DNA of 64,000 nucleotides from Listeria floridensis FSL S10-1187 (GTDB lineage Bacteria; Bacillota; Bacilli; Lactobacillales; Listeriaceae): the NCBI RefSeq assembly GCF_000525875.1, contig NZ_AODF01000019.1:1-64000 (forward strand). The letters are read 5' to 3'. The notes beneath the pieces were generated by a model, which saw nothing but the letters and a program-made list of their open reading frames with translations, was not told the DNA's origin and did no database searches. Within the stretch, counting starts at the first letter, position 1, and each line of letters begins with the position of its first letter. Both the position numbers and the translations under genes were made by a program. This document shows, in pieces, positions 1-8,623 of this stretch.

Positions 1-523
1 ATAGAAATAAGCGCCACCAATACGCGCAAGCTCTTCCTGATCTAAATTCGCTAACGCATATTGACCATTCATCGAACCGAGTGAATGCGCGTACACATAA
101 ATCTTGGCATTCGGATAGGTTTGCATCGCGGTCTGTAAAGTATCCGCAGAAGACACTAATTGCGGAGTAGCTGGAGCCTCGCCCCCATTCAAAATCGCAG
201 TACCCATGATTAAATCATTTCCTAGCCAATCGTTCAGCACATCGCGCGGTTCTTCTTTTATCTGATTGATTTCAGTGGAACCGCGGTAAAGGATCGTCAC
301 TTCTTTCACTTTCGCACGTTCTGAAGCTGTCGCAGTGGGTAATATTCTTTTATCCGTTATGATATACGATTGTTCTCCTGTACTTTTCTTATCTTTAATA
401 TCTGCAACATAACCAATTTTTTTTGTTTTGATGATTTACTCTAATCTCTTGGCCAACCACAAGAGGCTTGTATTCTTGTTCAGCAATTTCTTGTCTATCC
501 TTATCTGTCAATAAGTAGTTCAT
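1..523 (-). CDS. Lipase-like alpha/beta hydrolase, N-terminal part, frameshifted, cut by window edge
   Basis: The gene starts at 523 with ATG overlapping the stop of the upstream DUF1310 gene (ATGA), behind an AAAGGG ribosome site. Translation reads MNYLLTDKDRQEIAEQEY and then breaks at a run of eight T (417-424). Removing one base restores a frame running to the window edge. That frame contains YRGS and later AHSLGS, a nucleophile elbow of the GxSxG type with Ala in the first position, as in class-3 lipase-like and DUF2974/DUF6792-type hydrolases of Listeria. The C-terminal half lies outside the window. Family name is from memory; the hydrolase fold is well supported by the elbow, the substrate is unknown. 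The frameshift is probably a homopolymer error. Confidence 0.6.
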
Positions 524-912
524 TGAGAATCACCCTTTTCTAGCAACTTACTAAGCTTCGGAGAAATCGCACTACCTCCACCCTCTAAATTTGATCCATC
601 ATATTTATTTAAAGAGTCATCAATATATAATTTGTCATCACCGTTAATATATAATCTAACCATTATCCCACCCATAGGATTATGTTCAATACTACCGTCA
701 TCAATTTTGTATGTTTTAATTATCCCTTTATCAGTTAAAGCATTTTTATCCAGATTCTTCAATCCTTCTTCAAACACTTTCTTTGCTTCTTCACTATTCA
801 CAACTTCCTGCATATCCTCATTCAATGTTTGATTATCCATATACATTTTCACTCCAAATCCTATTCCAATTAACAGTATAAGCCCAAGTACTACTAACCC
901 TGTTTTTTTCAT
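520..912 (-). CDS. DUF1310-type small membrane-anchored protein
   Basis: About 130 residues. A short basic N-terminus (MKKTG) is followed by one strongly hydrophobic helix (about residues 5-22) and a soluble domain containing IKTYKIDDGSIEHNPMGGIM and a glycine-rich tail. This matches the DUF1310 family known from Listeria and streptococci; function unknown. No lipobox cysteine is seen, so it is likely a membrane-anchored extracytoplasmic protein. An ATG six codons upstream (930) has no ribosome site, whereas 912 follows GGGTGACGGG closely. It is translationally coupled (ATGA) to the lipase-like gene downstream, so the two probably work together; an inhibitor or chaperone role is speculation. 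Confidence 0.7.
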   Translation of the reverse strand: MKKTGLVVLGLILLIGIGFGVKMYMDNQTLNEDMQEVVNSEEAKKVFEEGLKNLDKNALTDKGIIKTYKIDDGSIEHNPMGGIMVRLYINGDDKLYIDDSLNKYDGSNLEGGGSAISPKLSKLLEKGDSQ

Positions 913-1081
913 CCCGTCACCCACATTCAAATTGATCTGTCATTAAATTTAAATATAGCATAACCGTTTCAACCTGTCTGTGAACTTTATGTGAATTTTT
1001 CTGTTAATTACACAAAGTTAAGAAATGTTTTATCAGAAGAGTCCTACTTAAATTTAGATTGATCAACTTATTCATTGCAAC

Positions 1082-1110
1082 AAAAAAATAGAGTGGAATA
1101 ATCCACTCTA
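1082..1110 (-). terminator. Rho-independent terminator after the GntR gene
   Basis: An inverted repeat TAGAGTGG / CCACTCTA (1089-1096 and 1103-1110) with a 6-base loop is followed on the minus strand by seven T (1088-1082). It lies just past the stop of the GntR gene. Confidence 0.85.
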
Positions 1111-1153
1111 TAAAAGGTCGAACTCACAGAGTTGCTAAATGTTTGGCTGTTTT

Positions 1154-1900
1154 TTATCTTCTCGCAATATTTACCGTTGTGAAGACAAACTTATCATAGC
1201 GGTGCCGCGAAAGAGAATATTCGAATGCTACCCCGTTGTTGAGGTAAACCGTTTGCTCTACTTCCATAACAGGGTCATCGGCTTGGCAATTCAAGTATTC
1301 CTTATCGATCTCATTCGGCTTATCTGCACGAATTTGCTTATAAGAACTCGCAATTTTTTGTCCAAGTTCTGTTTCAATATACGTATAAATTGATCCTTCT
1401 AACACTTGCTTTGTTAAACCCGGAATCACATGAACCGGCATATAAGTGTGTTCAATAACATAAGGATCAGAGGCAATGCTCCGTACACGCAAAATATCGT
1501 AAACGGGTGCTTCTTTCTCGATATTGAGCCGCTCAGCAATCGTATCATCTGGAAAGATTACTTCAAATCGAATCACTTTTGTATCTACTTTTTGCCCTTT
1601 TAACAGCTTGGTAAAGCCGTTAACTTCTTGATTGTGAATTTGAAGCCGATCTACATCAAGTGCAGATTTAATGATAAAAGTACCATGTCCCCGTTTTCGA
1701 TAAAGTAAACCTTCAAGTACTAAAACTTCAAGTGCTTTTTTCATCGTCATTCGACTGCATTCAAACTCTTTTGAAAGTGTCATTTCATCTGGGATCGGCT
1801 TATCAAGCGGATAGTCATGATTCTTGATGCGATTTCGTACTTCTTCGGCAATATAGCTGTATTTTGTTTGGTTCCTTGCCACGCTAGCCACCTCATTCAT
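1154..1900 (-). CDS. GntR/HutC-family transcriptional regulator with UTRA domain
   Basis: About 248 residues. The N-terminal 70 residues form a GntR winged helix (YSYIAEEVRNRI, then SRMTMKKALEVLVLEGL, then RKRGHGTFI). The rest is a UTRA ligand-binding domain (VIEHTYMPV, a C-terminal FEYSLSRHRYDKF). HutC-subfamily proteins of this kind usually sense phosphorylated sugars. ATG at 1900 is preferred over an upstream GTG at 1924 because GGAAG lies 9 bases before it. It is directly downstream of a GH1 6-phospho-beta-glucosidase on the same strand (15-40 bp gap), so it most likely regulates that gene by sensing a phospho-beta-glucoside; this last point is inference. Confidence 0.88.
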   Translation of the reverse strand: MNEVASVARNQTKYSYIAEEVRNRIKNHDYPLDKPIPDEMTLSKEFECSRMTMKKALEVLVLEGLLYRKRGHGTFIIKSALDVDRLQIHNQEVNGFTKLLKGQKVDTKVIRFEVIFPDDTIAERLNIEKEAPVYDILRVRSIASDPYVIEHTYMPVHVIPGLTKQVLEGSIYTYIETELGQKIASSYKQIRADKPNEIDKEYLNCQADDPVMEVEQTVYLNNGVAFEYSLSRHRYDKFVFTTVNIARR

Positions 1901-1939
1901 CGATTTCTTCTTCCATTCTATCACAACTTTTGCAGTGTC

Positions 1940-3325
1940 TCAAAATCCATTTTGATCGGTCAGCTCTTTAAACCATTTTCCAGATGCTTTCACAGTGCGT
2001 TTGTAGTTATCATCTAAATTCACTTCAACGAAACCGTAACGATTTTTGTATGCGTTTGCCCAGCTCCAGCAGTCCATGAATGTCCAAAGATGGTAGCCGC
2101 TGCAATTTGCGCCTTCTTCGATCGCTTTATGAAGCCACTTCAAATGCGACTTAATAAAATCAATTCGGTACGTATCCTCGATAAAGCCTTCACTGTTGCG
2201 GTAGCGATCTTCGCCTTCAACGCCCATGCCGTTTTCGGAAATGAAGAACGGGATATTATTGTAATTGTCGCGCAGGTTAATCGCGATGTCGTAAATCGCT
2301 TGTTCGTAAATTTCCCAACCGCGATACGGATTCATTTTTCTGTAAGGCATTTCATAGTTGTCAAACAAGTGCTCAGGCATAAACGGTGCGTCTGGATGCG
2401 GCATGTATTCCTTTGCTTTAACACGACGTGGCTGATAATAATTCACACCAAGAATATCAATAATGTTTTCTTTGATTGTCACAAGATCTTCCGGCTCGTA
2501 GTCAGGAAGAAAACCGCGTTCGCGCAAAATGTCCACAAGATCACTTGGAAATTCGCCCTTCGTTACTGGATCAAGGAAACTGCGGTTGAAAAATAAATCT
2601 GCCAAGTGCGCCGCACGTAAGTCAGCCGGATTTTGACTGCGCGGATAAGACGGCGTTAAATTAAGGATAATTCCAATTTTCCCGTCCAGCTCAAGTGCAT
2701 GATAAGCTCTAACAGCCTTTGCATGGGCAAGTGTGGTTCCAAAAGCTACTTGAACGGCACGTTTGAAGTCAACCACATTTGGAAAATGCATATCGTACAA
2801 ATACCCTGCTTCAACGGGAACAATTGGTTCGTTAAATGTGAACCAATGTTTCACTCGATCGCCAAAAAGTTTAAAGCACGTTTCTGCAAATACTGCATAA
2901 GCATCAATAACTTCTCGTGATTCAAAACCGCCTTTTTCTTGCATCGAAAGCGGCATGTCAAAATGATATAAGTTCATGAACGGTTCAACGCCCGCTGCAA
3001 GCATTTCGTCAATTACATTATTATAAAATTCAACTGCTTTCGGATTTACATCGCCAATTCCATCTGGAATAAGGCGTGACCACTGAATTGAAGTTCGGAA
3101 TGAATTATGTCCTGTTGCTTTCATTAGTGCAATGTCTTCTTTATATTGATAGTAAAAATTTGAAGTGTTATCTGGACCTACGCCGTTAAAAAAACGCCCT
3201 GGTTCAATGTTATACCAGTGATCCCAAATACTTGGCTTGCGCCCATCTACATCTGCAGCTCCTTCTGTTTGCGGCCCAGATGCAGCACTGCCCCACCAAA
3301 ATTTTTCTGGAAATTGATATTTCAT
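1940..3325 (-). CDS. GH1 6-phospho-beta-glucosidase
   Basis: 461 residues, normal for glycoside hydrolase family 1. Visible landmarks are the N-terminal FWWGSAASGPQTEG, the acid/base motif TFNEP and the nucleophile motif ISENG. Family 1 enzymes of this Bacillus/Listeria type cleave PTS-imported phospho-beta-glucosides in the cytoplasm, giving glucose-6-phosphate and an aglycone. ATG 3325 is chosen because GGAGG lies just upstream; a longer reading (from 3367) has no ribosome site. It forms a probable two-gene unit with the GntR regulator. No PTS permease is adjacent, so substrate import must come from elsewhere. Confidence 0.93.
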   Translation of the reverse strand: MKYQFPEKFWWGSAASGPQTEGAADVDGRKPSIWDHWYNIEPGRFFNGVGPDNTSNFYYQYKEDIALMKATGHNSFRTSIQWSRLIPDGIGDVNPKAVEFYNNVIDEMLAAGVEPFMNLYHFDMPLSMQEKGGFESREVIDAYAVFAETCFKLFGDRVKHWFTFNEPIVPVEAGYLYDMHFPNVVDFKRAVQVAFGTTLAHAKAVRAYHALELDGKIGIILNLTPSYPRSQNPADLRAAHLADLFFNRSFLDPVTKGEFPSDLVDILRERGFLPDYEPEDLVTIKENIIDILGVNYYQPRRVKAKEYMPHPDAPFMPEHLFDNYEMPYRKMNPYRGWEIYEQAIYDIAINLRDNYNNIPFFISENGMGVEGEDRYRNSEGFIEDTYRIDFIKSHLKWLHKAIEEGANCSGYHLWTFMDCWSWANAYKNRYGFVEVNLDDNYKRTVKASGKWFKELTDQNGF

Positions 3326-3358
3326 GAAATTCGCCTCCACCAATCTATCTTTTTTTTC

Positions 3359-3387
3359 ATTATACAAGATTTCTTTAAAAGTATAAA
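3359..3387 (-). promoter_or_regulatory. Promoter of the GH1 gene with overlapping GTATA-type inverted repeat
   Basis: On the minus strand TTTATA (-35, 3387-3382) and TATAAT (-10, 3364-3359) are separated by 17 bases. TTATAC (3360-3365) and GTATAA (3381-3386) form an inverted repeat over both boxes, a plausible GntR operator. The operator role is inference. Confidence 0.6.
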
Positions 3388-3409
3388 CTAATTTCTAAAA
3401 AGAATATAT

Positions 3410-3446
3410 AAAAAAAACTGTCGGCGTAGAAAAAGTTCGCCGACAG
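3410..3446 (-). terminator. Rho-independent terminator after hsp20
   Basis: CTGTCGGCG / CGCCGACAG (3418-3426 and 3438-3446), 11-base loop, followed on the minus strand by a run of T (3417-3411). Confidence 0.9.
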
Positions 3447-3462
3447 ACCTTATTCAAGCTAT

Positions 3463-3907
3463 TTAATTAATCTTAATATCGGTATTATTTTCACCATTTA
3501 AAATCGGTAAATCAATTTTCAAAATACCCTCTTCCAAGGAAGCTTTAATTTTGCTAGGATCGATATCGCCGATTTGATACGAGCGTCGGTATTCTCCACT
3601 GCTCCGTTCTTCACTGACAACATGGTGATTATTTTTCTTTTGGCTGTCTTTCGTACGTTCCGCAAAAATCGTTAGTATACCATTGCCGTAATTTAATTTG
3701 ATATTTTCTTTTTTAAATCCCGGCATGTCCACATAAACCGTGTAACTTCCATCATCATTCAAATGAATGTCTGTATCCATGATGCGAGACAATTGTTTAG
3801 CTTCACGGCGATTTGGATAGAAATCTTTGAAAAAATTCCGTCTAAAATCGTCAAAAAAAACCCTCATAGTCACGTTCCACTGGATACAAGTCTCTTTGAT
3901 TCCGCAT
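3463..3907 (-). CDS. Small heat-shock protein Hsp20/alpha-crystallin, frameshifted near N-terminus
   Basis: The reconstructed protein is 147 residues, usual for bacterial Hsp20. The alpha-crystallin domain is clear (YTVYVDMPGFKKENIKL, then the GILKIDLP motif near the end), and it ends in a short NTDIKIN tail. The gene starts at 3907 behind AAAGGAG. The frame breaks at eight A on the plus strand (3853-3860); with seven, the N-terminus reads MRNQRDLYPVERDYEGFFDDF and joins the domain. Hsp20 proteins are ATP-independent holdases for unfolding proteins. No CIRCE element was seen upstream. The extra base is probably a sequencing error. Confidence 0.85.
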
Positions 3908-4068
3908 AACAAACACTCCTTTAATTTATCGTACACCTTTTGTCTTCCCTTTTCTCTTTTTTTTTAAAACGCTGTACCAACAAATGATACTTTGTATCTT
4001 GTTTTTGGTAATTTTCAACATTTTTTTGAACATTCGTAATAAAGACTTCCTTTTTGTCAAAAGCGTGT

Positions 4069-4210
4069 TATTATTAGGGTAATCTATATGGGTGCAGCAA
4101 TCCCTCAACATAGACTAGCCTTTCCGCACCTATATGGATCCCGATTTTCCATGAGCAGAAAATGCTGCTTAGACCCGAAAAGAAAGCCGCTCATCCGGCT
4201 TTCTTTTTTT
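4069..4210 (+). ncRNA. Candidate small RNA 1 (long stem, middle hairpin, terminator); possible Rli31-type
   Basis: A -10-like TATTAT (4069-4074) is followed by a start near 4078-4082. The RNA would form a 14-base-pair stem, with two G-U pairs, between 4082-4095 and 4126-4139, enclosing a 30-nt pyrimidine-rich loop. Next come a small AGCAG/CTGCT hairpin (4154-4158 / 4065-type arm at 4165-4169) and a terminator, AGAAAGCCG / CGGCTTTCT (4181-4189 and 4196-4204), followed by T. No convincing reading frame spans it. Length is about 130 nt. In L. monocytogenes the lysozyme-resistance RNA Rli31 lies close to the glutamate dehydrogenase gene, as I recall, so this could be its counterpart. That link is inference. 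Confidence 0.6.
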
Positions 4211-4281
4211 ATGCAATCCTTCTTTACATGCTGGCTCTTCTATACTCTCACCTTTTCTTGGTGTGTCGTTCCTGTGACAAA

Positions 4282-4311
4282 GTGACAAAAATGTCACATA
4301 TGAATTATAAA
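4282..4311 (+). promoter_or_regulatory. Promoter of candidate RNA 2 with perfect GTGACA dyad over the -35
   Basis: GTGACA (4282-4287) and TATAAA (4306-4311) are 18 bases apart. GTGACA-N4-TGTCAC (4282-4297) is a perfect inverted repeat covering the -35 box, so a dimeric regulator may bind here. The regulator is unknown. Confidence 0.45.
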
Positions 4312-4317
4312 ATGTAA

Positions 4318-4543
4318 GCAAAGTAACAGGATTATTCAAAACAAGTAAGCTATACTGTAATTATCGGAGAAAGTTACTTTACCCAAAAGGACTAACTTGT
4401 GTTTTCTCTGAAACAAGATAACTCTTAAAGTTTAATCATAAAACTCGTTAAGTTTCCCAAATTATCCCTTAGTCTTGTTTCAAGAAAGCATAACTCCAAT
4501 AACTCCCTTTATCCTACGCGTCCCCCCGTGTAGGATTTTTTTG
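4318..4543 (+). ncRNA. Candidate small RNA 2 or gdhA-leader RNA with C-rich terminator loop
   Basis: Roughly 225 nt without a credible reading frame. A perfect 10-base-pair stem TGAAACAAGA / TCTTGTTTCA (4409-4418 and 4473-4482) encloses an inner hairpin, CTTAAAGTTT (4424-4433) with AAACTCGTTAAG (4441-4452). The transcript ends in a terminator, ATCCTACGC / GTGTAGGAT (4511-4519 and 4528-4536), whose loop is GTCCCCCC, followed by T (4536-4542). C-rich single-stranded loops are typical of Gram-positive RNAs that pair with Shine-Dalgarno sequences. It ends about 145 bp before gdhA, so it is either an independent RNA or a terminated leader. No known riboswitch class was recognised. Confidence 0.5.
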
Positions 4544-4644
4544 TTTTCAAAATCCATTTTCAAGTCTTCACTTGCGCTATTTAAGCGTAAACTGTAAACT
4601 TGTCTTGTGGCAAAAGTTTTTTAGTATATGTCGTGACAGCATAA

Positions 4645-6064
<1,420 letters not shown>

Positions 6065-6075
6065 ATAGAAAGCAG

Positions 6076-6165
6076 AAAGACAGCCGCTAACAAACATGCT
6101 CGTTTTTCTTGAGCCTGATTAACTCAAGGAAACACTTGACTTGTTTAAACGGCTGTCTTTTTTTT
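6076..6165 (+). terminator. Long two-part terminator after gdhA
   Basis: AAAGACAGCCG (6076-6086) pairs with CGGCTGTCTTT (6150-6160), followed by T. The 63-base interior contains a second hairpin, CTTGAG / CTCAAG (around 6109-6127). This is longer than a usual terminator and could be a 3' UTR-derived RNA. Confidence 0.7.
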
Positions 6166-6204
6166 AAGTGCAAGCAAATATTGGTCTATCCTTTTCAGGA
6201 ACTA

Positions 6205-6213
6205 TGCTATAAT
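6205..6213 (+). promoter_or_regulatory. Extended -10 promoter of the beta-propeller gene
   Basis: TGCTATAAT (6205-6213) is a perfect extended -10 element. No good -35 is seen at 17 bases. The gene starts 40 bases downstream. Confidence 0.6.
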
Positions 6214-6252
6214 GAACGGGTGAATATTTTTTAAACAGGAGGAATGAAACGA

Positions 6253-7296
6253 ATGGCAAATCAAACAGCGACAGCTTATATAGGTACATATACTAAAATG
6301 GAATCAAAAGGCATTTACCGTCTTGTCATTGATACACAAACTGGAGACATTCTAGAAAATAAATTAGCAGGACAAATGGATAATCCGACTTACATTAAGA
6401 TATCCAATGATAAAAACTATCTTTACTCTGTTGCCAAAGATGGAGAGAAAGGCGGCTTGGCTGCATTTAAAATTAATCCGGATGACGGTTCGCTCCTCTT
6501 GTTAAATACGCAAGTTAAAACGGGAAACCCGCCTTGTTATGTAGATGCTTCCGATGATAACTCCGTTGTTGTTTCTGCTAATTACCACCTTGGCACAATC
6601 ATCAGTTATCCTACTGATAACGGTACTTTACTAGCGCCTATTTCTGAGATTCAGCATACTGGAAAAGGTATCCATGAGCGTCAAGAAAAGCCGCATGCCC
6701 ATTTCGCTGGATATACACCCGATCAAAAGTTTGTAATCACATGCGATCTTGGTACTGACCATGTGACTACTTACCGTGCTGATGGCGGAAAATTAGAGCA
6801 AGTTTCTGATCTTGTTGTAACACCAGGAAGCGGCCCCCGCAACCTTGTGTTCCATCCAAATGCTAAATTTGTTTATATTATGACTGAACTCACTTCCGAT
6901 GTCATCGTAGCAGAATATAATTCATCAAATGGTGCACTCACAACGATTCAATCCATTCCATCATTGCCAAGTGATTTTTCAGGTGAAAATAAAGGGAGTG
7001 CAATTCATATCTCAAATGACGGCAAGTTCCTTTATGTTTCCAATCGCGGCCAAGATGCTATCGTTTCATATCGCATAGACGAACAAAGTGGTAAACTTGA
7101 ACTGCTTGAAACCATCTCAGTCGAAGGTGCTGGACCACGTGATTTTGACCTTGATCCTAGCGGCACAATTTTGCTTGCTGCCAACGAAAATACTCAAAAC
7201 GTTACAATCTTTGGTGTTAATCAAGCAACCGGTCGCTTGACGCTACTTCAAAAAGATATTTCAGTTCCAGAACCTGTTTGTGTCAAATTTATCTAA
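6253..7296 (+). CDS. Lactonase family protein, seven-bladed beta-propeller (YkgB/6-phosphogluconolactonase-like)
   Basis: 347 residues. Repeated blade motifs (YLYSVAKDG, HPNAKFVYIMTEL, ISNDGKFLYVSNRGQDAI, LDPSGTILLAANENTQNV) and the conserved KPHAHFAGYTPD and GPRNLVFHP segments place it in the Pgl/YkgB beta-propeller family. Those enzymes hydrolyse 6-phosphogluconolactone in E. coli; activity in Listeria relatives is not shown here. ATG 6253 is chosen because AGGAGG (6237-6242) is 10 bases upstream; the ATG at 6244 is one base from the ribosome site and unusable. It resembles lmo0558. Single gene with its own promoter and terminator. Confidence 0.88.
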   Translation: MANQTATAYIGTYTKMESKGIYRLVIDTQTGDILENKLAGQMDNPTYIKISNDKNYLYSVAKDGEKGGLAAFKINPDDGSLLLLNTQVKTGNPPCYVDASDDNSVVVSANYHLGTIISYPTDNGTLLAPISEIQHTGKGIHERQEKPHAHFAGYTPDQKFVITCDLGTDHVTTYRADGGKLEQVSDLVVTPGSGPRNLVFHPNAKFVYIMTELTSDVIVAEYNSSNGALTTIQSIPSLPSDFSGENKGSAIHISNDGKFLYVSNRGQDAIVSYRIDEQSGKLELLETISVEGAGPRDFDLDPSGTILLAANENTQNVTIFGVNQATGRLTLLQKDISVPEPVCVKFI

Positions 7297-7299
7297 TTT

Positions 7300-7334
7300 A
7301 AAAAGAGGGAATCCGCCGCGGATTCCCTCTTTTT
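7300..7334. terminator. Bidirectional terminator between convergent genes
   Basis: AAAAAGAGGGAATCCGC / GCGGATTCCCTCTTTTT forms a 17-base-pair stem with almost no loop. It serves the plus-strand propeller gene and the minus-strand mutase gene. Confidence 0.92.
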
Positions 7335-8007
7335 AAATGCTTCCAGCCAAAATATAACTTGTATCATTTACTGATTCTACTATCCATTCACCGTTATCAT
7401 AAAGTATTTTCGTAATGCTGGCATTTTCAATGGTAGGATCGATTTTTTCAGGGTCAAGTAAGGCTAAAAAAGCATTGATTGTCAAACCGTGTGAGACAAC
7501 GAGGACATGCTTATCATTTTCTGCTTCTTCATTTTGGATCATAATGTCGAGTGCTTGCTTGATGCGTACTTGCATCTTGTCCCATGTCTCAGCAGTCCCC
7601 GTGTCATCAAGCTTATGGACGGTTTCTGCTACGATACCATAATCTACTGCCTGCAAGCCTTCTTCGATCGACTCGTATCCTAAGTGCTGAACAACTTCTT
7701 CAAACATCATTTGGTCGGGCAGCCCTTCAAATTTGCCAAAGCAAAACTCACGTAATTCTTCCAAAGTGGTTTGCTTCAGTTTTGTTTGACCGCTTGCTCT
7801 CAAAATTAAATCCGCTGTTTCAATCGTACGGCGCAAGTCACTCGTATAAACAGCATCAAAACAGATGTCTAATCCTCTTCCAAGGCTCTCTGCTACTTCT
7901 CGACCAGGTTTTGTAAGCGGTGTATCCGACCAGCCTTGAACGCGCTCCATCGTGTTGAACATTGTCTTGCCGTGCCGTGTTAAATAAAAATGTATCTTTC
8001 CAGCCAA
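7333..8007 (-). CDS. Phosphoglycerate-mutase-like histidine phosphatase
   Basis: About 224 residues of the histidine phosphatase superfamily. The catalytic LTRHGKT is near the N-terminus, the second histidine is in VVSHGLTIN, and YTSDLRRTIETAD is the usual conserved segment. It resembles lmo0556-type proteins, whose substrate is not established; a cofactor-dependent mutase role is unlikely from sequence alone. TTG at 8007 is favoured because AAAGGGG lies 8 bases upstream and the product then begins just before the RHG motif. An upstream ATG at 8031 (MRKKGAIFL) is the alternative. Confidence 0.85.
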   Translation of the reverse strand: MAGKIHFYLTRHGKTMFNTMERVQGWSDTPLTKPGREVAESLGRGLDICFDAVYTSDLRRTIETADLILRASGQTKLKQTTLEELREFCFGKFEGLPDQMMFEEVVQHLGYESIEEGLQAVDYGIVAETVHKLDDTGTAETWDKMQVRIKQALDIMIQNEEAENDKHVLVVSHGLTINAFLALLDPEKIDPTIENASITKILYDNGEWIVESVNDTSYILAGSI

Positions 8008-8071
8008 AAAAATCGCCCCTTTCTTCCTCATGATAGCAATCGCACATTTTAAAAGCAACTTTTTGACTGGT

Positions 8072-8104
8072 AAAAAAACCATCTCCATAGGTATAGAGAT
8101 GGTT
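8072..8104 (-). terminator. Terminator after the ManO-like gene
   Basis: AACCATCTC / GAGATGGTT (8077-8085 and 8096-8104), followed on the minus strand by T (8078-8072). Confidence 0.88.
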
Positions 8105-8109
8105 TTTTA

Positions 8110-8493
8110 TTACTCTTTATTCTTCTTTTTGAAGATCGATTTAAAAGCGCGTTTGATTACATCGAAGAAACTTAGAGACGGAACCATGTTGGCGGGATCG
8201 ACGTAAACACGAATCGCTCGAAGTACCTCTTTTGGCCGCTTAGAAGAGAATGTGAACGTTCCATTACGTTTTGTTTTAATCGCATAGCGGGGAATCCATT
8301 TTCCGCGCAGCATCACAGAAACAATCACTTGATCAACTTCTTCCCACGGGATTTGAACGAATTTGCGCACATCACGAGAATTAAAAAACTCGAAACCCTT
8401 ATCCCCGATCATGATTTTTCCGTAATCCGTCAGGCCTGTAAAAGCGGTAGCATCGATCGTCATATCTACCTTTGTATTAATTGATTGTACCAA
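8110..8493 (-). CDS. DUF956 family, ManO-like protein linked to mannose PTS
   Basis: About 127 residues. QSINTKVDMTIDATAFTGL and the central IPWEEVDQVIVSVM, then the C-terminal SLSFFDVIKRAFKSIFKKK, are typical of DUF956 (ManO), a small cytoplasmic protein encoded next to mannose-class PTS operons in Firmicutes. In lactobacilli ManO has been described as a regulator of the man operon; this is family knowledge. TTG at 8493 is the likely start (GGAGCGG 6-9 bases upstream, product starting VQSINTKVD); ATG at 8532 is possible but lacks a ribosome site. A terminator separates it from mptD, so it may depend on readthrough or its own promoter. Confidence 0.82.
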   Translation of the reverse strand: MVQSINTKVDMTIDATAFTGLTDYGKIMIGDKGFEFFNSRDVRKFVQIPWEEVDQVIVSVMLRGKWIPRYAIKTKRNGTFTFSSKRPKEVLRAIRVYVDPANMVPSLSFFDVIKRAFKSIFKKKNKE

Positions 8494-8548
8494 CTGCATC
8501 CGCTCCATTTCTTTTTGTTTATCTAGTTTCATTATACAACAAGCAAGT

Positions 8549-8587
8549 AAAAAAGTGGATGGCGTTTACTTCGCCATCCACTTTTGT
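8549..8587 (-). terminator. Terminator after mptD
   Basis: AAGTGGATGGCG / CGCCATCCACTT (about 8551-8562 and 8570-8581) with a 7-base loop and flanking A/T runs on both sides, functional on the minus strand. It lies between the PTS genes and the ManO-like gene. Confidence 0.88.
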
Positions 8588-8623
8588 TTGTGAACGCTCA
8601 TGTCCCGCAAAAACAAATTGATT

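Noticed and set aside
3926-4111. 61-codon minus-strand frame between hsp20 and the small RNA
   Set aside because: No ribosome site, low-complexity lysine-rich product, and it overlaps the candidate RNA and its promoter.
4088-4285. 65-codon plus-strand frame over candidate RNA 1
   Set aside because: It runs through an obvious terminator hairpin and lacks a ribosome site.
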